DNA of 8,392 bases from an alpha proteobacterium 3107 (GTDB taxonomy: Bacteria; Pseudomonadota; Alphaproteobacteria; Rhodobacterales; Rhodobacteraceae), in the NCBI GenBank assembly GCA_001483205.1, contig JPPB01000313.1:1-8392 (forward strand), written 5' to 3'. A model generated the notes under the pieces. That model saw nothing but the letters and a program-made list of their open reading frames with translations, ran no database searches and was not told where the DNA came from. Of the stretch, positions 7,369 to 8,392 are shown piece after piece. Numbering within the stretch: position 1 is the stretch's first letter; the number at the start of each line of letters is the position of its first letter. The position numbers were made by a program, and so were the translations under genes.

Positions 7369-8202
7369 ATGACCGGCAAGATAGCCTTTCAGGGGGAACC
7401 GGGGGCCTATTCGCACGAGGCCTGCCGCAAGGCGCGCCCGGATATGGAGGTTCTGCCCTGCCGCACCTTTGAGGACACGATAGAGGCGGTGCGCTCAGGC
7501 GCGGCGGACCTGGCGATGGTGCCGGTGGAAAACTCAACCTACGGGCGGGTGGCGGACATCCATCATCTGCTACCCGATTCCGGCCTGCATATCGTTGATG
7601 AGGCGTTTTTGCGCGTTCATATCAGCCTGTTGGTCGTTCCGGGCACCCCGCTTGATCAGATCAGGACGGCGATAAGCCACCCGGTGCTTTTGGGCCAATG
7701 CCGGAGCTTTCTGATGGAAAACGCCATTCATCGCGTCACCGGCCCGGACACCGCAGGGTCGGCAAAGATGGTTGCAGAGCGGGCAGACCCGACGGTCGCG
7801 GCGCTGGCCTCTGAGCTGGCGGGCGAGATCAACGGGCTGGAGGCGCGGGCGCATAATATAGAGGACGAGGGCGACAATACGACGCGCTTTCTGATCATGT
7901 CGTGCGAGGCTGACCTGAAACGCCGGGGCAGCGGGCGGATGATGACCAGCTTTGTGTTCCGGGTCCGCAATATTCCGGCGGCGCTTTACAAGGCGATGGG
8001 CGGGTTCGCCACCAATGGCGTCAATATGACCAAGCTCGAAAGCTATATGGTGGACGGGTCTTTCTCGGCCACCCAGTTCTATGCCGACATCGAGGGCCAC
8101 CCCGATGATCGCAATGTGCGGCTGGCGTTGGAGGAGCTCGACTATTTCTCCTCGCATGTTTCGCTGCTGGGGGTGTATCCCGCCGATCCCCTGCGCAGAT
8201 AG
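7369..8202 (+). CDS. pheA: Prephenate dehydratase with C-terminal ACT domain
   Basis: A 277-residue cytoplasmic enzyme that converts prephenate to phenylpyruvate, the committed step to phenylalanine. The catalytic domain (about 1-180) shows the start KIAFQGEPGAYSHEA, VPVENSTYGRV (51-61), HPVLLGQC (104-111), and the signature NIEDEGDNTTRFL (163-175) with the catalytic Thr-Arg-Phe at 172-174. An ACT regulatory domain follows (about 192-272; SFVFRVRNIPAALYKAMGGF). The usual Phe-binding ESRP motif reads ESYM (224-227) and GAL reads AAL. There is no chorismate mutase domain, so this is the monofunctional form and chorismate mutase must be encoded elsewhere. The ATG at 7369 is chosen because AGGAG lies 10 bases upstream and because the protein then starts like family members. 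An in-frame start at 7228 would add 47 unconserved residues running into the cytochrome gene. The gene appears monocistronic, with a hairpin plus T-run about 30 bases after the stop. Confidence 0.95.
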   Translation: MTGKIAFQGEPGAYSHEACRKARPDMEVLPCRTFEDTIEAVRSGAADLAMVPVENSTYGRVADIHHLLPDSGLHIVDEAFLRVHISLLVVPGTPLDQIRTAISHPVLLGQCRSFLMENAIHRVTGPDTAGSAKMVAERADPTVAALASELAGEINGLEARAHNIEDEGDNTTRFLIMSCEADLKRRGSGRMMTSFVFRVRNIPAALYKAMGGFATNGVNMTKLESYMVDGSFSATQFYADIEGHPDDRNVRLALEELDYFSSHVSLLGVYPADPLRR

Positions 8203-8216
8203 GGACGGGGGCAGGG

Positions 8217-8289
8217 CTAAGACGGGCAGCCGCCTGCCTGGGCGGGCGCTTTTCACGATAGTCTACATTGGCGATGGCCCTGATATAAA
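8217..8289 (+). repeat. Interspersed repeat, copy B (3' of pheA)
   Basis: This is the plus-strand counterpart of the repeat at 435-508, so the two copies are inverted relative to each other. Shared elements in order are CTRAG, the stem-loop CGCCTGC-CTGG-GCGGGCG (8231-8248), CGCTT, CGATAGTC (8257-8264), ATTGGCGATGG (8267-8277), seven variable bases, and ATAAA (8285-8289). It begins 15 bases after the pheA stop. As with copy A, its orientation follows the gene it trails. Confidence 0.75.
8231..8253 (+). terminator. Probable intrinsic terminator of pheA, within repeat copy B
   Basis: The stem CGCCTGC / GCGGGCG (7 pairs including one T.G) closes a CTGG loop and is followed by CTTTT (8249-8253). 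It lies 28 bases after the pheA stop. The short T-run makes it a modest terminator. The same stem, with a T-A pair in place of T.G, occurs in copy A, which indicates conservation of the structure. Confidence 0.5.
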
Positions 8290-8332
8290 GCCTGACGCCC
8301 GGATTTTGAGTCCAAGTTTTGTTCCTGACCCC

Positions 8333-8384
8333 GCCCGGTCGCAAGACCGGGCCGCGCCGTCCCGCCCCCCCACGGGGCGGCGCG
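8333..8384. repeat. Two adjacent strong hairpins at the right edge
   Basis: Hairpin 1 has arms GCCCGGTC (8333-8340) and GACCGGGC (8345-8352), 8 perfect pairs around a GCAA tetraloop of the GNRA class. Hairpin 2 starts at the next base. CGCGCCG (8353-8359) pairs with CGGCGCG (8378-8384), and TCCCG (8360-8364) pairs with CGGGG (8373-8377, one wobble), giving 12 pairs around a C-rich loop. No T-run is visible before the window ends. They could be a composite REP element, the 3' end of a gene to the right, or both. Bases 8290-8332 hold nothing I recognise. Confidence 0.6.
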
Positions 8385-8392
8385 TTCGCGCC

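Noticed and set aside
7570..8256. 228-codon minus-strand open frame opposite pheA
   Set aside because: It is antisense to a gene with all prephenate dehydratase signatures, and it starts in repeat copy B.
447..8278. Inverted repeat copies A and B as ends of a composite mobile element or invertible segment
   Set aside because: The enclosed genes are typical core genes, no transposase or recombinase is present, and the copies are better explained as 3'-end repeats. The edges show no target-site duplication that I could see.

Overview
The window reads as ordinary chromosome from a GC-rich alphaproteobacterium, most likely of the Rhodobacteraceae/Paracoccaceae (Roseobacter-Paracoccus-Rhodobacter) group. 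The evidence is the high GC content, the strong match of the proteins to that group as I remember it, a membrane-anchored cytochrome c of the c552/CycM/cy type next to and divergent from a monofunctional prephenate dehydratase, and the palindromic extragenic repeats typical of these genomes. This assignment is inference from recognition; no search was run.

Layout, left to right. Bases 1-446 contain no gene I can support. They hold a long hairpin (13-59) and three tandem copies of a 97-98 bp unit (about 91-380), each ending in a nearly invariant core with two palindromes. Bases 435-508 are copy A of an interspersed repeat, followed by a small minus-strand gene for a heptad-repeat coiled-coil protein (540-776) with its own plausible promoter. 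Bases 877-6593 are a minus-strand four-gene ABC importer operon, transcribed yejA-yejB-yejE-yejF, with overlapping or tightly spaced genes. Bases 6720-7250 (minus) encode the membrane-anchored cytochrome c. It is divergent from the plus-strand prephenate dehydratase gene (7369-8202) across a 118 bp promoter region. After pheA comes copy B of the interspersed repeat (8217-8289), which includes a terminator-like hairpin, and then two strong back-to-back hairpins (8333-8384) reaching the window edge.

How the genes work together. YejA captures peptide-like substrates in the periplasm, YejB and YejE form the membrane channel, and YejF supplies both ATPase domains, so the operon is a complete peptide (microcin C type) importer. 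The cytochrome probably carries electrons from the bc1 complex to a terminal oxidase. Prephenate dehydratase makes phenylpyruvate for phenylalanine synthesis. These three units look like unrelated core functions that happen to be neighbours.

I found no sign of a new multi-gene system. The least explained material is non-coding: the 97-98 bp tandem array, and the two copies of a repeat that sits just 3' of two different genes in the same orientation relative to each gene, with a conserved 7 bp stem.
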